NCBI GenBank assembly: GCA_027063545.1
Contig: JAMORN010000144.1
Span: forward strand, 1-6,777
Reading direction: 5' to 3'
Source: JAMORN01 sp027063545 [NCBI: bacterium]
GTDB taxonomy: Bacteria; JAMORN01
DNA length: 6,777 nucleotides
Shown here in pieces: positions 1-6,588 of the stretch. The position numbers and the translations under genes were made by a program. Position 1 is the first letter of the stretch, and every line of letters starts with the position of its first letter. The notes under the pieces were generated by a model, which did no database searches, was not told the origin of the DNA, and was given only the letters and a program-made list of their open reading frames with translations.

Positions 1-137
1 CGTGGGTAGCTGTTGTAAAAAAAGGAAGAATTTTATTTGAAGTAGTAGGTTCTGATAAAGAGCTTATATATAGAGCTTTAAAAATAGCAGCTGATAAACT
101 TCCAGTAAAATGTAGAATAGTAGAAAGAGAGGAATAG
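1..137 (+). CDS. rplP: 50S ribosomal protein L16 (uL16), C-terminal fragment
   Basis: The gene is cut by the window edge: the frame is open from base 3 and encodes the last 44 residues, starting WVAVVKKGRILFEV and ending KIAADKLPVKCRIVEREE before TAG. This matches the end of the L16 family (E. coli has WVA..., then ...KLAAAKLPIKT). L16 is a large-subunit protein near the A-site and peptidyl-transferase region, needed for late 50S assembly. The N-terminal two thirds lie upstream of the window. rpmC follows after only 4 bases, the standard S10-operon order. The GAGAGG inside its last codons (127-132) serves as Shine-Dalgarno for rpmC. Identification is firm; nothing can be said about its start. 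Confidence 0.95.
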   Translation, partial: WVAVVKKGRILFEVVGSDKELIYRALKIAADKLPVKCRIVEREE

Positions 138-141
138 GGCT

Positions 142-354
142 ATGAAGTATAAAGAATTACAACAATTAAGTAATGAAGAATTATTACATAGGTTAAAAGA
201 ATTAGAAGAAGAGTTATTTAATTTAACTTTTCAGGCTTCATTAACAAAGTCTCCAAGACCATACAAAGTTAAATTTATAAGAAAAGATATTGCAAGAATT
301 AAAACATTACTTACTCAAAGAGAAAAAGAGGGTAACGAAGATGGAAAGAAGTAG
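142..354 (+). CDS. rpmC: 50S ribosomal protein L29 (uL29)
   Basis: This encodes 70 residues, within the usual 60-72 for L29. The sequence has the typical two-helix pattern: N-terminal KYKELQQLSNEELLHRLKEL, then LFNLTFQASL, then the conserved basic segment RPYKVKFIRKDIARIKTLL (about residues 39-57). L29 sits on the large subunit near the polypeptide tunnel exit and helps form the docking site for SRP and trigger factor together with L23; this is family knowledge. The ATG at 142 is preceded by GAGAGG nine bases upstream. The last 14 bases overlap the start of rpsQ, and the C-terminal residues KEGNEDGKK encode that gene's ribosome binding site, which suggests translational coupling. Confidence 0.96.
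   Translation: MKYKELQQLSNEELLHRLKELEEELFNLTFQASLTKSPRPYKVKFIRKDIARIKTLLTQREKEGNEDGKK
328..333 (+). promoter_or_regulatory. Ribosome binding site that fixes the rpsQ start
   Basis: GAGGGT lies eight bases before the ATG at 341, inside the coding sequence of rpmC. It supports the internal start at 341 over the longer open frame from 290, which has no comparable signal and would encode a non-family N-terminus. Confidence 0.75.
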
Positions 355-652
355 AAGAAAGACTTTAGTAGGAAAAGTAATAAAAAAAGTATTAGATAAG
401 ACAGCCACTGTATTAGTAGAAAGAGATGTATTACATCCATTGTATAAAAAGAGAGTAAAAAAATCAAAGAAGTATTTAGTTCATGACCCTAATAATGAGG
501 TTAGAGAAGGTTATATAGTTGAGATAATGTCTACTCGTCCAATTAGTAAAAGAAAAAAATGGAGAATTTCTAAAATCTTACAAAAACCTCAAGTATTAGA
601 GGGTAATGTACAAGATGAGAATGGGATTTCTGAAGAAGGAGGCGACAAATGA
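341..652 (+). CDS. rpsQ: 30S ribosomal protein S17 (uS17) with acidic C-terminal extension
   Basis: I chose the ATG at 341 (103 residues, starting [13 protein letters not shown]) although the frame is open from 290. Family members begin close to the RxxxGxV motif, and GAGGG lies eight bases upstream; starting at 290 would add 17 residues that are only the rpmC sequence read out of frame. The OB-fold core is clear: [42 protein letters not shown] and [16 protein letters not shown], with the VHDPNNE and RPxSKxKxW signatures. S17 binds 16S rRNA early in 30S assembly. After about residue 85, where E. coli S17 ends, there is an extra tail ending EEGGDK that contains the AAGGAGG of rplN. The stop overlaps the rplN start as ATGA. 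Confidence 0.95.
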   Translation: MERSRRKTLVGKVIKKVLDKTATVLVERDVLHPLYKKRVKKSKKYLVHDPNNEVREGYIVEIMSTRPISKRKKWRISKILQKPQVLEGNVQDENGISEEGGDK

Positions 653-1017
653 TTCAGCCGCAAACTATGTTAAAGGTAGCTGATAATACAGGTGCAAAGG
701 TTATTATGGCAATAAGAGTTTTAGGAGGTTCTAAAAGAAAGTATGCAAGAGTTGGCGATGTTATAGTTGCTGTTGTAAAGAAAGCTCTTCCTGATGGCGT
801 TGTAAAAGAACATCAGGTTGTAAAAGCTGTGGTTGTTAGAACAAAAGGTATAAAAAATAGAAAAGATGGAAGTGTAATAAGATTTTCTGAAAATGCTGCT
901 GTTATTATAAATGACCAGGGAGATCCGAGAGGTACAAGAATTTTTGGACCAGTTGCAAGAGAATTAAGAGAGAGAAATTTTACAAAGATAATCTCTTTAG
1001 CACCAGAAGTTGTATAA
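649..1017 (+). CDS. rplN: 50S ribosomal protein L14 (uL14)
   Basis: This encodes 122 residues, exactly the usual bacterial L14 length. The family pattern runs throughout: [17 protein letters not shown] at the N-terminus, [15 protein letters not shown] in the middle, then [20 protein letters not shown] and [16 protein letters not shown], ending SLAPEVV. L14 is a five-stranded beta-barrel on the subunit interface; it forms bridges to 16S rRNA and is the docking site of the RsfS silencing factor (family knowledge). The ATG at 649 overlaps the rpsQ stop in an ATGA arrangement and is preceded by a near-perfect AAGGAGG six bases upstream within rpsQ, so reinitiation or coupling is likely. This is the usual first gene of the spc operon, but here there is no gap from rpsQ that could hold a promoter. 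Confidence 0.98.
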   Translation: MIQPQTMLKVADNTGAKVIMAIRVLGGSKRKYARVGDVIVAVVKKALPDGVVKEHQVVKAVVVRTKGIKNRKDGSVIRFSENAAVIINDQGDPRGTRIFGPVARELRERNFTKIISLAPEVV

Positions 1018-1038
1018 TTAATTAAATGGAGAGAGAAT

Positions 1039-1392
1039 ATGTGGAAGATAAAAAAGGGTGATTTAGTTAAAGTAATTAAAGGTAGGGCAAGAAATCAATA
1101 TGCTAAATTAGGAGAAAAGTTTGCTGAAGAGCCTGGTGTAGGTAAGGTAATTAAGGTATCCCATAAAAAAAATAGAGTATGGGTTGAAGGATTAAATTTA
1201 GTTTATAAACATAAAAGGCCGGACCAGAATAATCCAAAAGGAAGGATAATACAAATAGAAGCACCTATACATATTTCTAATATAATGTTAATCTGCCCTA
1301 AATGTGGTAAGCCTACAAGAGTAGGTATTAAAGTATTAGAAGATGGGACAAAGCATAGATATTGTAAAAAATGTGGAGAACTTATAGACTAA
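1039..1392 (+). CDS. rplX: 50S ribosomal protein L24 (uL24), zinc-ribbon form with a KOW-loop insertion
   Basis: This encodes 117 residues. The N-terminal KOW domain begins KIKKGDLVKVIKG; VGKVIKV and KKNRVWVEGLNLVYKHKRP follow, then NPKGRIIQIEAPIHISNIML. A zinc ribbon closes the protein, with CPKCG at residues 86-90 and CKKCGE at 109-114, a Cys4 site common in bacterial L24 but lost in E. coli. L24 initiates 50S assembly by binding 23S rRNA domain I, and one of its hairpins lies at the tunnel exit. Between Gly15 and Gly35 there are 19 residues where E. coli L24 has six (GKDKGKRG), so about 13 extra residues extend the first KOW loop. The start has GGAG seven bases upstream; an ATG at 1026 is out of frame. 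Confidence 0.96.
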   Translation: MWKIKKGDLVKVIKGRARNQYAKLGEKFAEEPGVGKVIKVSHKKNRVWVEGLNLVYKHKRPDQNNPKGRIIQIEAPIHISNIMLICPKCGKPTRVGIKVLEDGTKHRYCKKCGELID

Positions 1393-1412
1393 AAAAAGTG
1401 AGGGTTTGAACT

Positions 1413-1955
1413 ATGTTAAAAGAGAAGTATATAGAAGAAGTAGTACCAGCTTTTTTACAGGAAGATGGATATAAAAATATATATCAAGTACCTAAAATAG
1501 AAAAGATAACATTAAATATTGGAGTAGGAAGGGCTATAGAAAATCCTAGATTATTGGAAGTAGCTGTAGAAACTTTAACAACAATTGCTGGACAAAAACC
1601 TGTAGTAACAAGGGCTAAAAAAGCTATTTCTAATTTTAAGTTAAGGAAAGGTCATGCTATTGGGGCAATGGTAACATTGAGGAGACAGAGAATGTGGGAC
1701 TTTTTAGATAGACTTGTTTATATAGCTCTTCCAAGAGTAAGAGATTTTAGAGGATTATCTCCAAATTCCTTTGACGGAAGGGGAAATTATAATTTTGGGA
1801 TTAAAGAGCAAATTATCTTTCCTGAGATTGATTATGATAAAGTAGATATTATTTTAGGGATGAATATAACAATAGTTACAACAGCAAAAAATGATGAAGA
1901 AGCATATAAGTTGTTAGATAGATTAGGATTCCCATTTAGAAAGAGAAATAAATAA
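1413..1955 (+). CDS. rplE: 50S ribosomal protein L5 (uL5)
   Basis: This encodes 180 residues, matching the normal bacterial length of about 179. Family signatures in order are [13 protein letters not shown] (about 27-39), [20 protein letters not shown] and IGAMVTLR in the first half, then [38 protein letters not shown] and [15 protein letters not shown], ending [12 protein letters not shown]5 forms the central protuberance with 5S rRNA and L18 and contacts P-site tRNA through its long loop (family knowledge). The ATG at 1413 has GAGGGT nine bases upstream. It follows rplX by 20 bases and precedes the short zinc S14 gene. No residue stands out as abnormal. Confidence 0.98.
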   Translation: MLKEKYIEEVVPAFLQEDGYKNIYQVPKIEKITLNIGVGRAIENPRLLEVAVETLTTIAGQKPVVTRAKKAISNFKLRKGHAIGAMVTLRRQRMWDFLDRLVYIALPRVRDFRGLSPNSFDGRGNYNFGIKEQIIFPEIDYDKVDIILGMNITIVTTAKNDEEAYKLLDRLGFPFRKRNK

Positions 1956-1975
1956 TATAAATAATAAAAAAAACA

Positions 1976-1979
1976 GGAG
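1976..1979 (+). promoter_or_regulatory. Ribosome binding site for the GTG start of rpsN
   Basis: GGAG in the context CAGGAGA sits eight bases before the GTG at 1988. No in-frame ATG lies nearby, and the family N-terminus begins exactly here, so the GTG is the likely start. Confidence 0.75.
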
Positions 1980-1987
1980 ATTTATAA

Positions 1988-2173
1988 GTGGCTAGAAAAG
2001 CATTAATTGAAAAATGGAAAAAACCAAAAAAGTTTAAAGTAAGAGAATATAATAGATGTAAAGTTTGTGGTAGACCAAGAGCTTATTATAGAGATTTTGG
2101 ATTATGTAGAATTTGTTTAAGAAAATATGCCCATGAGGGCTTAATCCCTGGACTTAAAAAAGCCAGTTGGTAA
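1988..2173 (+). CDS. rpsN: 30S ribosomal protein S14, short zinc-binding type (uS14)
   Basis: This encodes 61 residues from a GTG start and is the type Z form of S14 (also named rpsZ), well under the roughly 100 residues of the zinc-free E. coli form. The zinc site is CKVCGRPR (Cys24, Cys27) and LCRICLRK (Cys40, Cys43), a CxxC-x12-CxxC arrangement, and the protein ends [11 protein letters not shown] as is typical. S14 assembles late into the 30S head and contacts 16S rRNA. The GTG at 1988 is supported by the conserved [20 protein letters not shown] beginning and by GGAG eight bases upstream. The preceding 32-base gap is mostly A and T. The AAAGGAGGT for rpsH begins in its stop codon. Confidence 0.97.
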   Translation: MARKALIEKWKKPKKFKVREYNRCKVCGRPRAYYRDFGLCRICLRKYAHEGLIPGLKKASW

Positions 2174-2186
2174 AGGAGGTTGAGGC

Positions 2187-2585
2187 ATGTCTTTAAATAC
2201 AGATCCAATAGCTGATATGCTTGCAAGAATTAGAAATGCTTTAATGAGGAAAAAAGAATTTGTAGATATTCCATTTTCTAAATTTAAATTAACAATAATT
2301 AAAATATTAAAGAGAGAAGGTTATATATTAGATTATGCAATAATTGATTTAAAGCCAGCACCTATTATAAAAGTATTTTTAAAATATAAAGATGGTGAAC
2401 CTGTTATTCATGAATTAAAAAGGGTATCTAAACCTGGTAGAAGAATATATGTAAATTCTAAGAATATTCCGACAGTAATAAATGGTTTAGGAATAGCAAT
2501 TATTTCAACATCAAAAGGTGTATTAACAGATAAAGAGGCAAGGAAGGAGAACGTTGGGGGAGAATTAGTTTGTACTATATGGTAA
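2187..2585 (+). CDS. rpsH: 30S ribosomal protein S8 (uS8)
   Basis: This encodes 132 residues, the usual length for S8. The N-terminal motif [13 protein letters not shown] (residues 6-18) is near-invariant in the family. SKPGRRIYV appears around residues 81-89, and the C-terminal block [20 protein letters not shown] followed by [10 protein letters not shown] is canonical. S8 binds helix 21 of 16S rRNA and organises the central domain of the 30S subunit; in E. coli it also represses translation of the spc operon by binding near the L5 start. I did not identify a clear copy of that RNA target here. AAAGGAGGT at 2172-2180 gives a very strong Shine-Dalgarno six bases before the ATG, overlapping the rpsN stop codon. 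Confidence 0.98.
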   Translation: MSLNTDPIADMLARIRNALMRKKEFVDIPFSKFKLTIIKILKREGYILDYAIIDLKPAPIIKVFLKYKDGEPVIHELKRVSKPGRRIYVNSKNIPTVINGLGIAIISTSKGVLTDKEARKENVGGELVCTIW

Positions 2586-2605
2586 TAAAGAAAGTTTAAT
2601 AGTTA

Positions 2606-2614
2606 AAAGGAGAT
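2606..2614 (+). promoter_or_regulatory. Ribosome binding site for the GTG start of rplF
   Basis: AAAGGAGAT places its GGAG (2609-2612) seven bases before the GTG at 2620. The overlapping ATG at 2613 reads only four codons before TAG and is not a competitor for a real protein. Confidence 0.8.
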
Positions 2615-2619
2615 GAAAA

Positions 2620-3156
2620 GTGTCTAGGGTTGGAAGATTGCCTATAGAGGTCACAAATAATTTGAAGGTTAATATAACAGATGGTAAAATAGAGATTTCA
2701 AATGGAAAAGATTCATTATTATTAGATATACCTTCAGTTATAGATGTAAAGTTTAAAAATAATACTATTACAGTAAGTAGAAAAGAGGAAACAAAGGAAG
2801 CAAAAGCTTTACATGGTACTATCAGAGCTTTAATTAATAATATGGTTATAGGATTAACTAAAGGTTTTACAAAGAATTTAGAATTAGTAGGTATAGGTTA
2901 CAAGGCTGAAGTAAAAGGTAATGAATTAGTTTTAAATTTAGGATATAGTCATCCTGTAATTTATAAGATACCTGAAGGAATAAATATTAAAGTTGAGAAA
3001 AATACTAAGGTTATAGTATCTGGAATAGATAAACAAAAAGTAGGACAGGTTGCAGCAGAAATTAGAGCTTTTAGAAAGCCAGAACCATATAAGGGTAAAG
3101 GTATAAGATATGAAGGTGAATATATAATGATGAAAGCAGGAAAACGTTCTAAGTAG
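2620..3156 (+). CDS. rplF: 50S ribosomal protein L6 (uL6)
   Basis: This encodes 178 residues from a GTG start, normal for L6. The start matches the family (MSRVGRLPIEV). Two repeated alpha/beta domains are evident: the first covers roughly residues 1-80 with KALHGTIRALINNMV at the junction, the second carries LELVGIGYKAEVKGNELVLN and ends with the signature KPEPYKGKGIRY (about 153-164), then EGEYIMMKAGKRSK. L6 lies near the GTPase-associated centre and sarcin-ricin loop, and is required for late 50S assembly (family knowledge). A perfect AAAGGAGAT precedes the GTG. An ATG at 2613 is in another frame and meets a stop after four codons, so GTG is the only sensible start. Confidence 0.98.
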   Translation: MSRVGRLPIEVTNNLKVNITDGKIEISNGKDSLLLDIPSVIDVKFKNNTITVSRKEETKEAKALHGTIRALINNMVIGLTKGFTKNLELVGIGYKAEVKGNELVLNLGYSHPVIYKIPEGINIKVEKNTKVIVSGIDKQKVGQVAAEIRAFRKPEPYKGKGIRYEGEYIMMKAGKRSK

Positions 3157-3172
3157 TTAAAGGAGTAATGCC

Positions 3173-3532
3173 ATGATAAGAGATAAAGCAAAGGATAGAT
3201 TAATAGCAAGAAAAAGAAGACATTTTAGAATAAGGAAGAAGATTTCAGGAACACCTGAGAGACCACGATTGGTGGTAAGAAAAACATTAAAACATATGAT
3301 AGCTCAGATTTTTGATGATGTAAACGGTAAAAGTTTAGTTCAAATGAATACAACAATTATAAAAGATAAGATGACAAAAACAGAAAAAGCTAGACTCTTA
3401 GGAAAGATGTTAGCAGAGAGGGCTTTATCTTTAGGAATAAAGAAGGTTGTATTTGATAGAGGTGGTTATCCATATCATGGTAGAGTAAAGGCTTTAGCTG
3501 AAGGTGCAAGAGAAGGAGGATTAGAATTTTAA
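3173..3532 (+). CDS. rplR: 50S ribosomal protein L18 (uL18)
   Basis: This encodes 119 residues, the usual bacterial size. A basic N-terminus ([19 protein letters not shown]) is followed by the family motif [22 protein letters not shown], then [24 protein letters not shown], ending [22 protein letters not shown]18 binds 5S rRNA and, with L5, builds the central protuberance of the large subunit; the basic N-terminal tail makes most rRNA contacts (family knowledge). The ATG at 3173 has AAAGGAG seven bases upstream. Another ATG at 3168 is followed directly by CCA and TGA, so it can be dismissed. It lies 16 bases after rplF and 22 bases before rpsE, in the standard order. Confidence 0.98.
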   Translation: MIRDKAKDRLIARKRRHFRIRKKISGTPERPRLVVRKTLKHMIAQIFDDVNGKSLVQMNTTIIKDKMTKTEKARLLGKMLAERALSLGIKKVVFDRGGYPYHGRVKALAEGAREGGLEF

Positions 3533-3554
3533 CCTTATTTAAGGAGTAGGAGTA

Positions 3555-4115
3555 ATGGTGGAGAAAAAACAGAAACAATTAAATTCTCAAGTAGAAGAAC
3601 AAGAATTATTTGAAAGAGTAGTAAAGATAAATAGATTAGCAAAAGTAGTTACAGGTGGTAGAAGATTTAGTTTTAGTGCTATTGTTGTTGTTGGTGATAA
3701 GAAAGGAAGAGTAGGCGTTGGACTTGGTAAAGCAAAACAAGTTCCAGATGCTATTAGAAAAGGTAAAGAAAAAGCAATAAAGAATATGGTAAAAATTCCT
3801 GTTGTAAAAGGAACAATACCTCATGAAATAGTTGGTAAACATGATGCTGTAAGAGTTTTACTAAAACCAGCAGCTCCAGGTACAGGTATAATAGCATCAA
3901 ATGTTGTAAGAGCAATATGTGAACTTGCAGGAATTGAAAATATTTTGACAAAAATTATTTCTAGAAGTTCAAATCCTCATAATGTTGCTTATGCAACAAT
4001 AGATGGATTAACAAGAATAAAAACTGTGGAAGAATATGCTAAATTAAGAGATTTAAGTATTCCAGAAATGTTGGGATTAGATAGTAAGAAGTCCAATGAA
4101 AAGGAGGATAAATAA
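3555..4115 (+). CDS. rpsE: 30S ribosomal protein S5 (uS5)
   Basis: This encodes 186 residues, somewhat longer than the 167 of E. coli because of a charged N-terminal lead and a lysine-rich acidic tail (KKSNEKEDK). The double-stranded-RNA-binding-like N-domain shows [20 protein letters not shown] (about 22-41), then [17 protein letters not shown]; the loop around residues 24-36 corresponds to the spectinomycin region in E. coli. The C-terminal domain has [22 protein letters not shown] and the [15 protein letters not shown] motif. S5 contributes to decoding fidelity and mRNA entry. AAGGAG lies eight bases before the ATG. The stop shares one base with the rplO start (TAATG), so no room remains for rpmD, which normally sits between them. 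Confidence 0.97.
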   Translation: MVEKKQKQLNSQVEEQELFERVVKINRLAKVVTGGRRFSFSAIVVVGDKKGRVGVGLGKAKQVPDAIRKGKEKAIKNMVKIPVVKGTIPHEIVGKHDAVRVLLKPAAPGTGIIASNVVRAICELAGIENILTKIISRSSNPHNVAYATIDGLTRIKTVEEYAKLRDLSIPEMLGLDSKKSNEKEDK

Positions 4116-4600
4116 TGCTTATACACGACTTAAAACCAAATAAGGGAGCTGTAAAAGTTAAAAAAAGAGTTGGTAGAGGACCTGGTTCTGGTTTAGGAAA
4201 AACATCAGGTAGAGGACAAAAAGGTGATGGGGCAAGAAGTGGATCTAAGAAAAGAGCGTGGTTTGAAGGTGGTCAAACACCTTTACATAGAAGATTACCT
4301 AAAAGAGGATTTTCTAATGCTTTATTTAAAAAAGAATATCAAATAGTAAATGTTGGTGTTCTTAATGATCTATTTGATGATGGAGAAGAAATTGATATTC
4401 TAAAATTATATGATTTTAATTTAATCAAAAATTTAAAAACACCTGTAAAGATTTTAGGAAATGGAGATGTAAATAAAAAATTTACATTAATAGTTGATGC
4501 TATAAGTGAATCTGCAAAGGAAAAGATAGAAAAAGCTGGAGGGAAAGTCGTTTTAACTTCCCAAATAGAAATAAAACAAGAGGTAGAAGGTGATAAGTAA
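4115..4600 (+). CDS. rplO: 50S ribosomal protein L15 (uL15)
   Basis: This encodes 161 residues, slightly above the usual 144-150. The glycine-rich N-terminal extension that threads into 23S rRNA is clear: [18 protein letters not shown] at about residues 20-37, then ARSG, then [17 protein letters not shown]. The C-terminal globular domain follows with [10 protein letters not shown] and the final [11 protein letters not shown] strand. At residue 38, just after QKG, it has Asp where many relatives carry Gln, a minor change. L15 is a late-assembly 50S protein. It starts on an ATG sharing its A with the rpsE stop, with AAGGAGG inside the rpsE tail seven to eight bases upstream. Its C-terminus (EVEGDK) overlaps the secY start by 11 bases. 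Confidence 0.97.
   Translation: MLIHDLKPNKGAVKVKKRVGRGPGSGLGKTSGRGQKGDGARSGSKKRAWFEGGQTPLHRRLPKRGFSNALFKKEYQIVNVGVLNDLFDDGEEIDILKLYDFNLIKNLKTPVKILGNGDVNKKFTLIVDAISESAKEKIEKAGGKVVLTSQIEIKQEVEGDK
4580..4584 (+). promoter_or_regulatory. Ribosome binding site for the GTG start of secY
   Basis: GAGGT lies five bases before the GTG at 4590, within the last codons of rplO. It supports the overlapping GTG start; the resulting N-terminus, [20 protein letters not shown], matches the usual SecY beginning. Confidence 0.7.
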
Positions 4601-5906
4601 ATTAAAAACTATATGGGAAATTAAAGAATTAAGAGATAGGATCTTGTTCACTTTTTTTATAATTTTAATTTATAGAATCGGGGCCCATATTCCTATACCA
4701 GGTATTAATACTAGAGAATTAGCTAATTATTTTATGTCAAAAAGCAATACACTATTTGATTTGTATAATATGTTCGCTGGTGGGGCTTTTAAAAAAGCTA
4801 CAATTTTTGCTTTAGGTATTATGCCTTATATTAGTGCTTCTATTATAATGCAACTTTTAGGTGTAATATATGAGCCTATAAAGAGATTGCAAAATGAAGG
4901 AATGGAAGGAAGGAAACAGATAATTCAATATACAAGATATGGTACTATTTTCTTATCATCACTTCAGGCATTAGGAATTTCTATATTTTTAACTAGTATT
5001 AAAGATTTTAATATAATATTGATTAATAGAGTATTTTTTACTATAGTGGCTGTTGTTGTTTTAACTACAGGTACTGTAATTCTCATGTGGTTTGGTGAGA
5101 GAATAACAGAAAAAGGCATAGGTAATGGTATATCTTTATTAATTTTTTTAGGAATAATTTCAAGACTTCCTGCAGCAGTAATTCAAGAAATTAAAAAGTG
5201 GACTGTGGGAGCTACTTCTACCTTGGGGATTTTCGGAGTATTAGTATTTATTGTCTTAACAACTGCGGCGGTAGTATATTTAACATTAGGTACAAGAAAG
5301 ATTCCTATTCAGACAACTAAGAGGATAATTGGGAATAAAATAATGGGTGGTCAGACAACCTATTTACCTATAAGGGTAAATAGTGTTGGAGTAATTGCAA
5401 TTATTTTTGCTAGTTCATTTTTATTTGTACCAAATACTATAGCTTCATTTTTCCCTAATGTAGAACCTATTCAAGTTTTAGCATCTTATTTTAGACCAGG
5501 AAATTGGGTATATACAATAATATATACATTTTTAATTATAATTTTTATGTATCTCTATACAGCTATTCAATTTAATCCTTATGATATTGCAGAAAATTTA
5601 AGAAAACAAGGTGCTTTTATTCCGGGTTATAGAGCTGGTAAATGGACTGCAGAATACCTAGATAAAGTATTAACAAGACTTACCCTTCCAGCTTCCATTT
5701 TTATAGCACTTGTTGCTATAATACCTGATTATATATCATATAAAATGAATTGGGGATTTTATTTAGGTGGAACAACTCTTTTAATTGTTGTAGGAGTTGC
5801 TTTGGATGTTGCTCAACAAATAGAAGGACATCTATTAATGCACCAATATGATGGGCTGATGGGTTCTACAAGAATTAGAGGAAGAAGATCCAGCTTTTAT
5901 TATTAA
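4590..5906 (+). CDS. secY: Preprotein translocase channel subunit SecY
   Basis: This encodes 438 residues, the usual SecY length, with about ten hydrophobic membrane segments. SecY forms the protein-conducting pore of SecYEG in the cytoplasmic membrane, used by SecA and by translating ribosomes. Diagnostic motifs in order: [11 protein letters not shown] at the end of helix 1 (about 28-38), the plug/helix 2 region [16 protein letters not shown] (about 75-90), [16 protein letters not shown] (about 103-118), [19 protein letters not shown] (about 166-184), the C4 loop [23 protein letters not shown], then the C5 loop with [20 protein letters not shown], and RLTLPAS, ending [11 protein letters not shown]. 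The C5 Arg used for SecA and ribosome contact is kept, but the tip differs from the common PGIRPG form. Translation starts at GTG 4590 within rplO, suggesting coupling. Confidence 0.98.
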   Translation: MISKLKTIWEIKELRDRILFTFFIILIYRIGAHIPIPGINTRELANYFMSKSNTLFDLYNMFAGGAFKKATIFALGIMPYISASIIMQLLGVIYEPIKRLQNEGMEGRKQIIQYTRYGTIFLSSLQALGISIFLTSIKDFNIILINRVFFTIVAVVVLTTGTVILMWFGERITEKGIGNGISLLIFLGIISRLPAAVIQEIKKWTVGATSTLGIFGVLVFIVLTTAAVVYLTLGTRKIPIQTTKRIIGNKIMGGQTTYLPIRVNSVGVIAIIFASSFLFVPNTIASFFPNVEPIQVLASYFRPGNWVYTIIYTFLIIIFMYLYTAIQFNPYDIAENLRKQGAFIPGYRAGKWTAEYLDKVLTRLTLPASIFIALVAIIPDYISYKMNWGFYLGGTTLLIVVGVALDVAQQIEGHLLMHQYDGLMGSTRIRGRRSSFYY

Positions 5907-5907
5907 A

Positions 5908-5915
5908 AAGGAGAT
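5908..5915 (+). promoter_or_regulatory. Ribosome binding site for adk, ambiguous between two ATGs
   Basis: AAGGAGAT follows the secY stop. Its GGAG is four bases from ATG 5918 and ten from ATG 5924. Most other genes in this window have a gap of five to nine bases, so neither spacing is typical and both in-frame starts are possible. Confidence 0.7.
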
Positions 5916-5917
5916 AT

Positions 5918-6577
5918 ATGAACATGATATTGATATTATTAGGAGCTCCAGGCGCAGGTAAAGGTACTCAGTCAGAGAGAATAATAGAGGATTATAATAT
6001 AATTCAAATTTCTACAGGTGACATTTTAAGAGAAGAGGTAAAAAAGGAGACTGAGTTAGGGAAAATTGCAAAATCTTATATGGATAAAGGAGAATTAGTT
6101 CCTGATGATATTATAATAGGTATGATGGAAAATAGATTAAAACAAGATGACGCCCAAAATGGTGTTATTTTAGATGGATTCCCTAGAACAATAGCTCAGG
6201 CAGAGGCTTTAGATAAGTTATTAGAAAAGTTAGGAAAAAAACTGGATGTTGTTATAAACTTGGAAGTACCTTTTGATGTCTTAGTTAATAGGCTGACAGC
6301 ACGAGTTTATTGTTCGGTTTGTAAAAAGACATATAATTTGATATTTTCTCCTCCAAAAATCGAAGGTGTATGTGATGTTTGTGGAGGAAGATTGGTTAGA
6401 AGAGACGATGATAATGAAGAAACTGTAAAAAATAGATTAAATGTATATTTAGAACAGACTCAGCCTTTAATAGATTATTATAAAGAAAAGGGTATTTTAA
6501 AGAATATTGATGGTAATAGGTCACCGGATGAAGTATATAATGATATAAAAAATATTTTGGAAAATATAAAAAAATAA
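5918..6577 (+). CDS. adk: Adenylate kinase with zinc-binding LID
   Basis: This encodes 219 residues from the ATG at 5918 and is a long-LID adenylate kinase, catalysing AMP + ATP to 2 ADP in the cytoplasm. The P-loop GAPGAGKGTQ is at about residues 9-18, the AMP-binding STGDILREE at 32-40, DGFPRTIAQAEAL at 86-98, and the LID begins after LTARVY. The LID holds four cysteines: Cys132, Cys135, Cys152 and Cys155 (CSVC and CDVCGG), with PPKIEG between, expected to bind structural zinc, then DDDNEETVKNRL. A second ATG at 5924 would remove only two residues and give the family-like MILILLGAPG. GGAG at 5910-5913 is four bases from the first ATG and ten from the second, so the start is uncertain by two codons. 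It lies 11 bases after secY. Confidence 0.97.
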   Translation: MNMILILLGAPGAGKGTQSERIIEDYNIIQISTGDILREEVKKETELGKIAKSYMDKGELVPDDIIIGMMENRLKQDDAQNGVILDGFPRTIAQAEALDKLLEKLGKKLDVVINLEVPFDVLVNRLTARVYCSVCKKTYNLIFSPPKIEGVCDVCGGRLVRRDDDNEETVKNRLNVYLEQTQPLIDYYKEKGILKNIDGNRSPDEVYNDIKNILENIKK

Positions 6578-6585
6578 TTATTTTT
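6570..6585. repeat. A/T-only perfect palindrome over the adk stop
   Basis: AAAAATAATTATTTTT is an exact 16-base palindrome centred just after the adk TAA. As RNA it could form only a short A-U stem with a small loop, followed by CC and a run of six T. This is too weak to call an intrinsic terminator, and such palindromes are easily produced by chance in AT-rich DNA. Confidence 0.4.
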
Positions 6586-6588
6586 CCT

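Noticed and set aside
290-340. N-terminal extension of S17 to an ATG at 290
   Set aside because: The added 17 residues come from the rpmC sequence in another frame, lack family resemblance, and the ATG at 341 has a proper ribosome binding site.
2961-3209. Open frame on the minus strand opposite rplF/rplR (82 codons)
   Set aside because: It lies antisense to clear ribosomal protein genes, has a low-complexity Leu/Tyr/Ile-rich translation produced by AT-rich DNA, and resembles no family I know.
3390-3951. Three minus-strand open frames opposite rplR and rpsE
   Set aside because: All are shadows of conserved sense genes, with Phe/Leu/Tyr-rich translations typical of the complement of Lys/Glu-rich genes.
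6507-6541. Possible promoter: TATAAT at 6536-6541 with TTGATG at 6507-6512
   Set aside because: The spacing is 23 bases, well beyond the usual 16-18, and TATAAT-like strings are expected by chance in DNA this AT-rich. It also lies inside adk coding sequence.
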